This document shows positions 1-8,088 of a DNA stretch of 43,142 bases, in pieces; within the stretch, counting starts at the first letter, position 1, and each line of letters begins with the position of its first letter. This DNA is from JABHHG01 sp964419445. Its GTDB lineage: Bacteria > Fidelibacterota > Marinisomatia > SCGC-AAA003-L08 > D37C17. The stretch is taken from NCBI GenBank assembly GCA_964419445.1, contig CAYQPE010000005.1, forward strand, positions 1 to 43,142. The letters run 5' to 3'. The notes under the pieces are model-generated. The model had not been told where the DNA came from. It did not search any database and worked only from the letters and a program-made list of their open reading frames with translations. Made by a program: the position numbers and the translations under genes.

Positions 1-213
1 ACCCACACACATTCTGATTTAATTTTTCATGTATTACTCCCATTAAAAGAGTTTTATTTTCACTTATTTTCCTCACTCTTGGTATTGCCGAGATTATTTT
101 AATCCCAGCAGATTTTGCTTACCAGTTGATTTATAGGATGTAGAATAAATTTGGACAAGTATTCTCCTTTCAGCCAAAATTTCACATAAACCCCTTTTTC
201 CCTTAATAATTTT
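1..213. other. Left-edge intergenic sequence, no gene seen
   Basis: This AT-rich stretch lies beyond the terminator of the cytochrome operon. I found no open frame with a ribosome binding site, no RNA gene and no repeat. It may hold the edge of a neighbouring gene's regulatory region outside the window. Confidence 0.5.
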
Positions 214-248
214 AAAAATAAAAAAAAGGGGCACATTACTGTACCCCT
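214..248 (-). terminator. Rho-independent terminator of the cytochrome operon
   Basis: On the minus strand a 9-bp stem (AGGGGTACA / TGTGCCCCT, one G-U pair) with a 4-nt loop is followed by a long T tract, seen as the A run at 214-227 on the plus strand. It lies about 47 nt beyond the stop codon of the multiheme cytochrome, so it closes the respiratory operon. Confidence 0.85.
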
Positions 249-294
249 CTCAATTTTTGTTTAATTATTAACTATAAACTATAAACCGTATAGT

Positions 295-3264
295 TTACCA
301 GTCTTCATCCTCTTCATCTTCTTCATCACCACCAAAGTCATAACCATGTTCATTAAAATACGCTTTCACTTCACGAGTAATGTCTGACTTCCCTTTAATA
401 TTGAAGATTCTATCTCTCAATCCCTCAAGCATGGTGTCATGGTCTCCCTGTAGCTCAACCAATGATTTACCCCATGTTGCAGTGGCATCATCAGTGGTAA
501 GGAGGTCTTCCGTTGGTAAGTATGGTGCAGGCATTTGCGTGCCAGGCATTATTGCTTGTGGGTCACGCAACCATTCTACCACCCATTCTGGACGGAGTCT
601 GTCTTTGGTCATTGCTAGGTTTGGTGCCCAAGTTTGCGCCCCTTGTTTAGGGAATGTGGTACCATAAAAGTGACAATTATTACATGCACCTAATTCTTCT
701 AATTTTCTACCGGCTTTAAATTCTGTAGATGACGTATTAAATCTATGAGCAGATTCAAATGTCAGTGTATTTTCATCTAAATGTTGGAACGCCTTAATAA
801 CAGAATTCCACTCATCATCAGTTAAATCAAATGATGGCATACGCACCTGTAGATTTGGTCGGATGACACTTGGATTTTTCAAAAATTCAAAGAGCCAGTC
901 TGGTTGAGTTTTTGCACCTTGTGTATTAAGGTTTGGTGGTGAGAATGCAGGATTACCAATTACATCAGCAATTTGTCCGCCCATATCCTCAATGATATGG
1001 CAACCTTGGCAATTTAAATCTTTAATGATTCGATGACCTTCTAATATATCTTCAGCCACTTGATCGGCGATAACATTTTTGTCAAACTTATCATTGGTAA
1101 AACTGAGAATAGCCGTTACAATGGCTTCAATTTCTTCATCACTAAAATTGAAGTTAGGCATGCGGAGTTTATCTTCAGCACCCACAACTTTACCTCTATC
1201 GAAAATACGAGGATCTTTTAATTTTTGCTCAAACCATGCATAATTAGTATGGTCAATATCATGGATATATCCAAAGTCAAGTTTACCTACAGGTTTTGAA
1301 CCTTGCGTGGTTAGCTCAGTACCAATGGGTTTGGCATCTTCATAACCTTTTATTTCATGGCAACCAAAACAGCCATAGAAACGAATACTCTTATCTGCCA
1401 CATATTCAACTTTATCATGATAGTCCATGTTGGAAAGTCTATGTGCAGCATCAGATTCAGGATACATTTTCTTTAACCAACCCAATGCAATATTTTCTAA
1501 TTCAGATTCATCAATTTCTGGAGTGATAGTTTCTTCAAAGTCTGCATCTTTAAATGACATAAGGTATGCAGTAATATCTTTAGCTTCTTGATCAGATAAT
1601 CTCATATTGGGCATTTTTGTATCAGGCCAATATTGGGTTGGGTCTTTCACCCATTTATATACCCATTCAGCCGATGTTTTTGAGCCCATGTTAATGAGGT
1701 TTGGACCTTGAGCTGCCAAAAGCGTTTGTGTGGTGGTTTCTTCTGGTAAATCATCAGGAGTGGGTGCCATAATATGACAACCCCTACAACCTACAGCATC
1801 AAAGAGAATTTTACCACTGTCTGCATCACCCATGTATTTTCTATCACGACGTTTGGTGAATTTTTCACCATCTGCAAATAAATATTCTGTAATGGTAGCA
1901 ATTTCAGTATTTGTACGTTTTACAAACTCTGGGCTAGAATTATTATCTTGCCCGAAAAATGATGGCATTTTTGCATTATGCCTAAAGCTTTGTGGATCTT
2001 TTATCCATTTAGATGTCCAGTCTTTGGTGGTTTTTGTATCTAAATTCACCAATGATGGTCCTGCATCTCTACGCTTGGGAAAATCTTGAATAAGGTGACA
2101 ACCATTACAACCATTTTTCTGGATAAGCGCTAATCCAAGATTTAGTTTTTCACCGCCATCTAAAAATGGTTTATTGGAGTGACAATTAAAACAAGCCGAT
2201 TGTGAATATCGAGTAGGCATCATGGGTTTCAACCAGTGATGCATTTTTTTCCAATCGTATTCTTCTTCCCATCGTGCCTTATCTTCTGGCGTATTGGGCA
2301 TGTGCACTGCCGTATTGAAAGTTGTACCTCTGCTTCGTCCATCATGGCAACCTGTACATCCATATTGCTCAACAGGGTGTGCAGAGCTAGATGTTAAATA
2401 TAAATCCAATCGTGGGTGAGTTGTAAAGGGTTGCGCCGCATCTTCAAAATCTGGATTAGCAATTCCCAAGTGACAACTTGTACATCTATCTACAGTAGGT
2501 ACTGCAGCAAAGTTTACATCGTATTTTACATCAGTGATTACATGCTGTTTCACTTCATAGTATGGATCTAAAAAGTCGATAATAGGTAAATCACGGATGA
2601 AGTCACCAATTTTATTGGCAAGAGTCATGCGTTCACGATCAAGTTTAGCTAATTTTTTCTCAGCTAAGCTTACACTTTTAAAATATTGATTTACTTCATC
2701 TTCAACGGCCTTTAGTCCAGAACGCATTTCTTTAATTTTTTTCTCATTGGCTAATTTGGCAATTTCTTTTTCTTCTTTTACCAGTTTTAACTGATGGAGC
2801 TTGTCTGTATGTGCAGTAAAGTTTTCTGTTTGATGGTTTTCATAATGACCGGATTCATGGGCATGCACTTCTTCAGCTTCAAATAGATACTTAGCTGCAT
2901 CCATTTCTGCTTTTTGACTCAAGAATTCCATATTGGCTTTATAAAACTCAGCATTTAATTGAATTTGGAGCTCACTTGCAGCATTGTACTCAACTTGCAT
3001 AGTTTCAAATTCAGCCAATTTATCTGCATGCTTTTTTTCGTAAATATCACGTTCAGCTTCTACTTCTGCCAAGGCACCTTCAAGGGCTTCTTCACCTGTA
3101 GCGATTTCTAATTGTCTAAATTCTTTTTGATACTCTTTAAAGGCATCATCATTATCATCAATGAACATCCATATAATGGATACCATAAATAAAATACTGG
3201 AAATGGCGAACCACTTATTTAGTAAATTTATATTCCAATATCTTTCGTCGTTAAAATAATCCAC
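295..3264 (-). CDS. Membrane-anchored octaheme cytochrome c with coiled-coil spacer
   Basis: 989 aa. One N-terminal membrane helix (about residues 18-36) is followed by a long, charged, probably coiled-coil segment (about 45-220). Eight CxxCH heme c sites follow, with cysteines starting at 261, 303, 358, 386, 493, 632, 752 and 861. The last five are each followed 47-70 residues later by a Met-Pro (M433, M551, M702, M809, M911), the usual distal Met ligand of monoheme cytochrome c folds. So this looks like three closely placed hemes plus five tandem cytochrome c domains. The tail is very acidic (DEEDEEDED). The start is GTG with AGAGGA upstream; a Rieske/cytochrome b cluster precedes it by 11 nt. 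It is probably the periplasmic electron acceptor of that complex, in place of cytochrome c1 or f. The domain reading is direct; the role is inferred from operon position. Confidence 0.9.
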   Translation of the reverse strand: MDYFNDERYWNINLLNKWFAISSILFMVSIIWMFIDDNDDAFKEYQKEFRQLEIATGEEALEGALAEVEAERDIYEKKHADKLAEFETMQVEYNAASELQIQLNAEFYKANMEFLSQKAEMDAAKYLFEAEEVHAHESGHYENHQTENFTAHTDKLHQLKLVKEEKEIAKLANEKKIKEMRSGLKAVEDEVNQYFKSVSLAEKKLAKLDRERMTLANKIGDFIRDLPIIDFLDPYYEVKQHVITDVKYDVNFAAVPTVDRCTSCHLGIANPDFEDAAQPFTTHPRLDLYLTSSSAHPVEQYGCTGCHDGRSRGTTFNTAVHMPNTPEDKARWEEEYDWKKMHHWLKPMMPTRYSQSACFNCHSNKPFLDGGEKLNLGLALIQKNGCNGCHLIQDFPKRRDAGPSLVNLDTKTTKDWTSKWIKDPQSFRHNAKMPSFFGQDNNSSPEFVKRTNTEIATITEYLFADGEKFTKRRDRKYMGDADSGKILFDAVGCRGCHIMAPTPDDLPEETTTQTLLAAQGPNLINMGSKTSAEWVYKWVKDPTQYWPDTKMPNMRLSDQEAKDITAYLMSFKDADFEETITPEIDESELENIALGWLKKMYPESDAAHRLSNMDYHDKVEYVADKSIRFYGCFGCHEIKGYEDAKPIGTELTTQGSKPVGKLDFGYIHDIDHTNYAWFEQKLKDPRIFDRGKVVGAEDKLRMPNFNFSDEEIEAIVTAILSFTNDKFDKNVIADQVAEDILEGHRIIKDLNCQGCHIIEDMGGQIADVIGNPAFSPPNLNTQGAKTQPDWLFEFLKNPSVIRPNLQVRMPSFDLTDDEWNSVIKAFQHLDENTLTFESAHRFNTSSTEFKAGRKLEELGACNNCHFYGTTFPKQGAQTWAPNLAMTKDRLRPEWVVEWLRDPQAIMPGTQMPAPYLPTEDLLTTDDATATWGKSLVELQGDHDTMLEGLRDRIFNIKGKSDITREVKAYFNEHGYDFGGDEEDEEDEDW

Positions 3265-3275
3265 GTTCTAATCCT

Positions 3276-4391
3276 CTAAATATTGAAGAACCATTCAGGA
3301 ATGGCCACAATGTATTTCAAATTAAATAGCCAACGAAGGTACATTTTAATGGGAAGTGAAAGCATTGACAATCCAAAAAATAAAAGGAAAGAATACCGCA
3401 CAGGGCCGTATGCTTCATACATATCTTTTAAGATTGATTTTGCCAAAATCACTGGAAGCACTGCCATGTAAATAAACACTACAATAAATCCAACTGATTC
3501 CCTTAACATAATGTTTGCAGGTAATCCTTTATTCAAGGCAATTACCCAAATGTATTCTGATAAATTAATATTATTGAGTGCCTCTACTTTATGTGGATCC
3601 CACCACTCGAAAGGACCGAAGAAGTTCCAGTTTGGCCCCCTAAAGAATGTACCAATGATGATGAGGAATATCCACAGTACCAACCATCCATACATAAAAA
3701 TAAACATGCCCACTCGACGTTCTTTAAATGAATAATAACCGTCACCTTTTTTATTTATATCCATATAAGGGATGGCCATCATTCCAAAAATAATAAACAT
3801 AGGAAATACAATTCCCGCAATCCATGGATCGAAGTACACCAACATTTCTTGAAGCCCCAAGAAATACCATGGTGCTTTTGATGGGTTAGGCGTGGCCGCA
3901 GGATTTGCAGGTTCCTCAAGGGGTGCACCTACCAAAATAGACCACACAATGAGAAATACCATAAAAATTAGTAATGCTATAAATTCTATATACACCAAAT
4001 CTGGCCATACCAACACCTTATCTTCAGGATCATGGTACTCTGTTGGTTTTTCACCACGATCTAAACGCTCATCATTGATGTAGGCTTGTTTCATACCCCA
4101 CCATAAATAGAAGAACATTCCATATACCATTAGTACAATGGGGAAGTTATCTGGCTTGGTTAATGTTAAATTGAAGTTGGGGTCATAATATCCTACAACG
4201 AAGAATAAGGTAATTAGACCTAATATTATATACGCACCAGTATTAGTCCAAATTTTATGAAATCCCATTTGTCTGCTTTTTTTATCAAACCAATCTGTTG
4301 GGGGAAACAGAAATGGGAATAGCACTGTCAACAATGTAAATGAGATTGTTGGAGTTGATAAATAATCTATAAAATGTTTTATTGAATCCAC
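3276..4391 (-). CDS. Cytochrome b C-terminal half (subunit IV-like), extended
   Basis: 371 aa, about eight predicted membrane helices. The segment around APWYFLGLQEM is the quinol-oxidation (Qo) loop region; APWY stands where bc1 complexes carry PEWY, as in other menaquinol-type bc complexes. The protein is more than twice as long as plant or cyanobacterial subunit IV (about 160 aa), with extra helices on both sides. The start is GTG with AGAGGAAA upstream, 15 nt after the cytochrome b6-like gene. With the Rieske protein and the b6-like half it should form a quinol:cytochrome c oxidoreductase. Use of low-potential menaquinone is an inference from the motif. Confidence 0.88.
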   Translation of the reverse strand: MDSIKHFIDYLSTPTISFTLLTVLFPFLFPPTDWFDKKSRQMGFHKIWTNTGAYIILGLITLFFVVGYYDPNFNLTLTKPDNFPIVLMVYGMFFYLWWGMKQAYINDERLDRGEKPTEYHDPEDKVLVWPDLVYIEFIALLIFMVFLIVWSILVGAPLEEPANPAATPNPSKAPWYFLGLQEMLVYFDPWIAGIVFPMFIIFGMMAIPYMDINKKGDGYYSFKERRVGMFIFMYGWLVLWIFLIIIGTFFRGPNWNFFGPFEWWDPHKVEALNNINLSEYIWVIALNKGLPANIMLRESVGFIVVFIYMAVLPVILAKSILKDMYEAYGPVRYSFLLFFGLSMLSLPIKMYLRWLFNLKYIVAIPEWFFNI

Positions 4392-4406
4392 GAAATTTTC
4401 CTCTTA

Positions 4407-5201
4407 TTAAAGTGGTCCTGAGATTCCACCATCTTTTCGAATTCGCCAAAAGTGAACGGCCATAAAAATCATTGCAATAAATGGCACCGCTATACAGTGT
4501 AGAACATAAAATCTAAGCAATGTGGCTTCACCTACAAAACGTCCACCCAATAGGGCGAATCTCACATCTGAACCAGCATGGACCAAATTAATATCACCAA
4601 TTGCCAGGAGAGATGCCCCAGGACCTTCATGCCCAATAAAAGGATGTGCCCTCGCCATATTTGTACCTACTGTAACCGCCCAAATTGCTAGCTGATCCCA
4701 AGGCAATAAATATCCTGTAAAGCTCAAAAACATAGTAAGGGTCATCAACATTACACCTACACCCCAGTTAAATTCACGAGGTGGTTTGTATGAACCTGTC
4801 ATAAATACACGCAACATGTGTAACCACACTGTTAAAATCATTGCATGAGCACCCCATCTATGGATTTCACGCATGATACCTAGCGGCACTTGTTCTGCTA
4901 AATCAATAATATCCGTATAGGCATATTCAACAGTGGGTCGGTAATAAAACATCAACAAAATTCCAGTTATGGTAAGTACCACAAATAGGAAAAATGAAAG
5001 TCCACCCATACACCAAGTATATCCAATTTTTACTGCATGACGAGGTAGCCGTGCAGGATGCAAATGAAGGAATACATTTCCTAAAATTGCATACATACGC
5101 TGACGACGTGTACGTGGTACACCCGAACGGAAAATAGATTTCCAAACTTGGGATTCGCCTAGTTGCTTTAATAATGAGGGTTTGCTATCTTTATCACTCA
5201 T
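4407..5201 (-). CDS. Cytochrome b N-terminal half (b6-type) with heme c_i cysteine
   Basis: 264 aa, four membrane helices. Heme b ligands are visible as H114 (EIHRW) and H128 in helix B, and H235 and H250 in helix D. The 15-residue step in helix D is that of the b6 family, not the mitochondrial bc1 family. C64 in the YTWCMGG segment matches the cysteine that binds the extra heme c_n/c_i covalently in b6f and Bacillus/heliobacterial b6c complexes. The protein ends in ISGPL, as b6 proteins do. ATG start 14 nt after the Rieske gene. Function: quinol oxidation and reduction in the membrane. Strong family call. Confidence 0.93.
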   Translation of the reverse strand: MSDKDSKPSLLKQLGESQVWKSIFRSGVPRTRRQRMYAILGNVFLHLHPARLPRHAVKIGYTWCMGGLSFFLFVVLTITGILLMFYYRPTVEYAYTDIIDLAEQVPLGIMREIHRWGAHAMILTVWLHMLRVFMTGSYKPPREFNWGVGVMLMTLTMFLSFTGYLLPWDQLAIWAVTVGTNMARAHPFIGHEGPGASLLAIGDINLVHAGSDVRFALLGGRFVGEATLLRFYVLHCIAVPFIAMIFMAVHFWRIRKDGGISGPL

Positions 5202-5215
5202 GAATAAATCCTTTA

Positions 5216-5758
5216 TTAGACTTTAAGGAAAGATTCTTCTCTTTCCCACTCACCTTTTTCGTATTTAAATGATTTTGTTTTATCGACAATAATTTGACCA
5301 TCTCCTGCAAGGTAGATCATAAATCTTTCTAATGGACGAGGTGCAGGTCCCTCAAAGTTAATTCCACTGAATCTAAATCCACTACCGTGACATGGACATT
5401 TGAATTTTCTTTCTGATCCCAACCAGTTTGGGGTACATCCCAAATGAGTACAAACGGTAGAAAGGGCAAATATTCCCTCATCATTTCTCACCACCCAAAT
5501 ATTATATTGTTTTTTGAATCTAATATCAACATTTCCAGGGATAAACTCTTCAGGATAACCAATTTTAAAACTTTGTGGGGGTTCAAATAAAACATTGGGA
5601 AATAAGAACCGAATCATTACTGTGAAGAATCCACCAGTGGCTGCAGCAAATGCCAACCAACCAATGGTTAACCAGTTGAGAAAACCTTTACGGTCTAATG
5701 CAACCTGTTCACCGTCAGCGCCAATGGATGCCTTTGGAATAAATTTATCCTTAGCCAT
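5216..5758 (-). CDS. Rieske [2Fe-2S] protein of the bc complex
   Basis: 180 aa. One N-terminal membrane helix (about 27-50) anchors a periplasmic Rieske domain. Box I is CTHLGC (C103, H105, C108) and box II is CPCHGSGF (C121, C123, H124): C103, H105, C121 and H124 bind the cluster, and C108 and C123 form the usual disulfide. The protein passes electrons from quinol at the Qo site to the cytochrome c partner. Its start overlaps the end of the HEAT-repeat gene by 8 nt, so the two are translationally coupled. Length is normal for a bacterial Rieske subunit. Confidence 0.95.
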   Translation of the reverse strand: MAKDKFIPKASIGADGEQVALDRKGFLNWLTIGWLAFAAATGGFFTVMIRFLFPNVLFEPPQSFKIGYPEEFIPGNVDIRFKKQYNIWVVRNDEGIFALSTVCTHLGCTPNWLGSERKFKCPCHGSGFRFSGINFEGPAPRPLERFMIYLAGDGQIIVDKTKSFKYEKGEWEREESFLKV

Positions 5759-6641
5759 TAATTAACTCCATATTATACACCTTCTCTAATGTTTTAATCG
5801 CAGCATCGCGAATTTTCATATTGGGGTCATCTTTTGCCAGTGTTAGCAAATTAGATTTAAACTGATTTTCACCCAATTGACTGCAAATTTGAATAGCCAC
5901 TAAAATGGCTTTTTCCATTTCCCAATCATCAATTTCTTTAAAATTTTTGTAATACTGTCTATCCAGTAAACTATTCAATACTGATACCCCAGACAGATTC
6001 CCCATCTTAGCCAGTGCGATGGCGGCATCCCATCGAATATTTGGCTGTTCATCATTTAATAATGATTCTAAAGTTGGGATAGATTTACTATCTCCAATTT
6101 GCCCCAATGACACAGTTGACGCCAATCTTACTCCCTCAAAATCTGAAAATTGAGAAAGTTGAATGAGCTTTTCTGTTGCACCTTTATATTGAAGGAGCCC
6201 CAATGCTTGAATAATTGCAGCTTGAATATCGCCCCTATCATCTTCAATAGCAGCCAATAAACTTTCACCATAAACATCATTGCCTGTTCGACCCATTGCC
6301 AATGCCAAATACATTCTAACTTTTGGATCATCATGCAGAGATTTTTCAAATGCTTTAATCAAACTGTTTTCAAATTGGTCATCAGTAGGTACAAGTTTAG
6401 GGTCAGCTAATAATTTTGATAATTCATAAGCAGATTGCCAACGTTTGGACGCTGATCCAATTTGAATCTGTGTTAGATATTCATGGGGATTTCCAGATTC
6501 ATAAGTAACGAATCTAACTACCATAAAAAATAGTACGCCAATGACGGTAATCATTAACGGAATGAGGAAAAAAGAATAGAATAAAACGTAAACTCTACTC
6601 TGACCTTCAGGTGTATTAATATTATTGTTAGTTTCTGCCAT
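5751..6641 (-). CDS. Membrane-anchored HEAT-repeat protein of the bc operon
   Basis: 296 aa. A hydrophobic helix at about 17-45 is followed by helical repeats of about 30 residues, for example DIQAAIIQALGLL, NIRWDAAIALAKMG and KIRDAAIKTLEKVY, which are the PBS-lyase/HEAT type. No catalytic motif is visible. HEAT arrays usually bind proteins. Its place directly before, and overlapping, the Rieske gene suggests an assembly factor or an extra subunit of the quinol:cytochrome c oxidoreductase. The repeat family is clear; the role is inference. Confidence 0.8.
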   Translation of the reverse strand: MAETNNNINTPEGQSRVYVLFYSFFLIPLMITVIGVLFFMVVRFVTYESGNPHEYLTQIQIGSASKRWQSAYELSKLLADPKLVPTDDQFENSLIKAFEKSLHDDPKVRMYLALAMGRTGNDVYGESLLAAIEDDRGDIQAAIIQALGLLQYKGATEKLIQLSQFSDFEGVRLASTVSLGQIGDSKSIPTLESLLNDEQPNIRWDAAIALAKMGNLSGVSVLNSLLDRQYYKNFKEIDDWEMEKAILVAIQICSQLGENQFKSNLLTLAKDDPNMKIRDAAIKTLEKVYNMELING

Positions 6642-6719
6642 GTAAAAATTGGGGTTTTCTACAGCACAAAATTTAAAGAGATTTTACGGGGTATTCAAAC
6701 GGGAAATCTGATATATTTT

Positions 6720-6860
6720 TTATTCTTTTTCTTTGGGGGGTTGTTTAAGTAAAAATTCCGTGATTTTATTGAGTTTTCTAACTTCTTTTTTGAGTTTAAA
6801 TATTTCTCCGAGAGCAACTAAGGCAAACACAACCAATAAAATCATATAGAAATTCATCAT
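6720..6860 (-). CDS. Small single-span membrane protein (46 aa)
   Basis: 46 aa: a hydrophobic helix (about 4-20, FYMILLVVFALVALGEIF) followed by a basic, coiled-coil-like tail ending PPKEKE. Two ATG codons are adjacent at the start; GTGGAG lies immediately upstream, which fits the second ATG (6857) better. It sits 8 nt after the stop of the 63-aa gene in the same direction, within the respiratory operon. The helix-plus-charged-tail layout recalls small accessory proteins of oxidase or cytochrome c maturation operons (CcmD or CcoQ-like), but I cannot assign a family. Confidence 0.6.
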   Translation of the reverse strand: MMNFYMILLVVFALVALGEIFKLKKEVRKLNKITEFLLKQPPKEKE

Positions 6861-6868
6861 CTCCACGG

Positions 6869-7060
6869 TTAATTTTTCTCAGATTTATGTACCTTGTTGA
6901 CTTCGTCTTTTTCAATTTCATCTTTAATTGAATAACCTAGCAAGATGGGAAATATGAATAAAATAAGCATAGCCCCTATCATAACAACACAAATTAATAC
7001 CAGGTTATCCATCAACCACGTAAATGTTAGCCAATCAAAAAATATACTTTCATTGGTCAT
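6869..7060 (-). CDS. Small membrane protein (63 aa) in respiratory operon
   Basis: 63 aa: one long hydrophobic stretch (about 17-43) and a charged lysine/glutamate-rich tail. Its ATG overlaps the stop of the preceding 116-aa gene as ATGA, showing co-translation. No known family is recognised. It may be a small subunit or assembly factor for the downstream bc complex, judged only by operon position. Confidence 0.65.
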   Translation of the reverse strand: MTNESIFFDWLTFTWLMDNLVLICVVMIGAMLILFIFPILLGYSIKDEIEKDEVNKVHKSEKN

Positions 7061-7407
7061 ACTTTATTTCCTTCAAACCAAAGATAAAATCTTTCTTTTA
7101 ATGCGTAAAATTGCTTCAGACTTTCATTCACAATTACGTATTGTTCAGTTTTTTGCTGACGTTTATAGGTTTCCACCACTTTCTCTTGGCGTTTTATAAA
7201 AACATTCAACTTTTGAAATTGCACTTCATTTAATGATGTTAAATACAAAGTTTTATCCATACTCTTTTCTAGAGGTAAAACCTCATCCTGCAAACATAAA
7301 TTTCCATTTTCATCAAATCTATTTGAATAAAATTTTAGATGGTATTTACCATTTCTTTCTAAAACTTCTGTATAAAATTTTGGAAATTCCATGGTTGTAG
7401 ATTTCAT
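7057..7407 (-). CDS. Hypothetical protein (116 aa), cytoplasmic
   Basis: 116 aa when started at the ATG that overlaps the upstream stop codon (TAATG at 7409-7405). A longer frame reaches 7458 but would run 52 nt into the preceding gene, so it was not chosen. The protein has no membrane helix. It is rich in Lys, Glu and aromatic residues and has a helical middle (KRQEKVVETYKRQQK). No family recognised. It is coupled to both neighbours by overlaps (TAATG upstream, ATGA downstream). Confidence 0.65.
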   Translation of the reverse strand: MKSTTMEFPKFYTEVLERNGKYHLKFYSNRFDENGNLCLQDEVLPLEKSMDKTLYLTSLNEVQFQKLNVFIKRQEKVVETYKRQQKTEQYVIVNESLKQFYALKERFYLWFEGNKV

Positions 7408-7793
7408 TAAATCCACCATCCTACAATGAGATAGTACAAGAGCAGTAAGATGGTACAAGCAAGCATGGAAATATTTTGAACCTGCTTAAACTTTTTCTCT
7501 TTTTCATGCTTTATTATTAAAGCATCTGGAATGGTTAAAGATTCACCATCAATATCAACTTGGGGGTTTGAATGATAGTCATTCAGGCTAGATTCAGCTA
7601 AAGGCTTCCAGTCATCCATTTGAGGAGAAAATGCAATGCCTTGAATAATCCCATTCACAATAATTCTATTTAACTCAATATCAATTTCAATAATAGACTT
7701 ATCATCTCCATTGGCGATTTTTAGCTCATTACGCTGGTGCAAAAGAGTATGGAAATTTTCGTGGATTGCTTTTATATCTATTTTCTTAGCCAT
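7407..7793 (-). CDS. Hypothetical tail-anchored protein (128 aa)
   Basis: 128 aa. A soluble, mostly helical N-terminal part is followed by a single hydrophobic segment at the extreme C-terminus (about 107-128, ending YYLIVGWWI), so it is probably a tail-anchored inner-membrane protein. Its start overlaps the end of the 100-aa lipoprotein gene by 8 nt, and its stop overlaps the next start by 1 nt. No family recognised. The context makes it part of the cytochrome operon. Confidence 0.65.
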   Translation of the reverse strand: MAKKIDIKAIHENFHTLLHQRNELKIANGDDKSIIEIDIELNRIIVNGIIQGIAFSPQMDDWKPLAESSLNDYHSNPQVDIDGESLTIPDALIIKHEKEKKFKQVQNISMLACTILLLLYYLIVGWWI

Positions 7794-8088
7794 TTATAAA
7801 ACTGGATGTATAAATTGTATCTTTTAGAACACTACCATCTTCGTAATACCAAATCCATCTTCCTGATAGTTTTCCCTTATAATATAATCCTGATGATTTT
7901 AGATTACCATTTTCATAAAATCCCTGCCAATAACCATGTGCCTTTTCTTGCTGATAATTACCAGAAACTTTCAATGAACCATTTGGATGATAGAGAACAT
8001 GCTCTTGTTCGTTATAGCATGCAAATAAAAATAAAATTAATAGTATTCTAATAAATTTCGGAATGGGTATCATTTCCATCTTTGTCAT
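7786..8088 (-). CDS. Small lipoprotein with YwqK/MORN-type repeats
   Basis: 100 aa. A hydrophobic signal ending LFLFAC (lipobox Cys about 24) is followed by about three 20-residue repeats of the form YxxGxLKxSGxYxxGKxxGxW, the MORN_2/YwqK type. The longest start overlaps the previous gene by 41 nt. Internal ATGs at about 8079 and 8073 are also possible and would still leave a full signal peptide. Databases often call such proteins antitoxins of a TA system, but no toxin is adjacent; an envelope lipoprotein of unknown role is the safer call. Confidence 0.7.
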   Translation of the reverse strand: MTKMEMIPIPKFIRILLILFLFACYNEQEHVLYHPNGSLKVSGNYQQEKAHGYWQGFYENGNLKSSGLYYKGKLSGRWIWYYEDGSVLKDTIYTSSFING

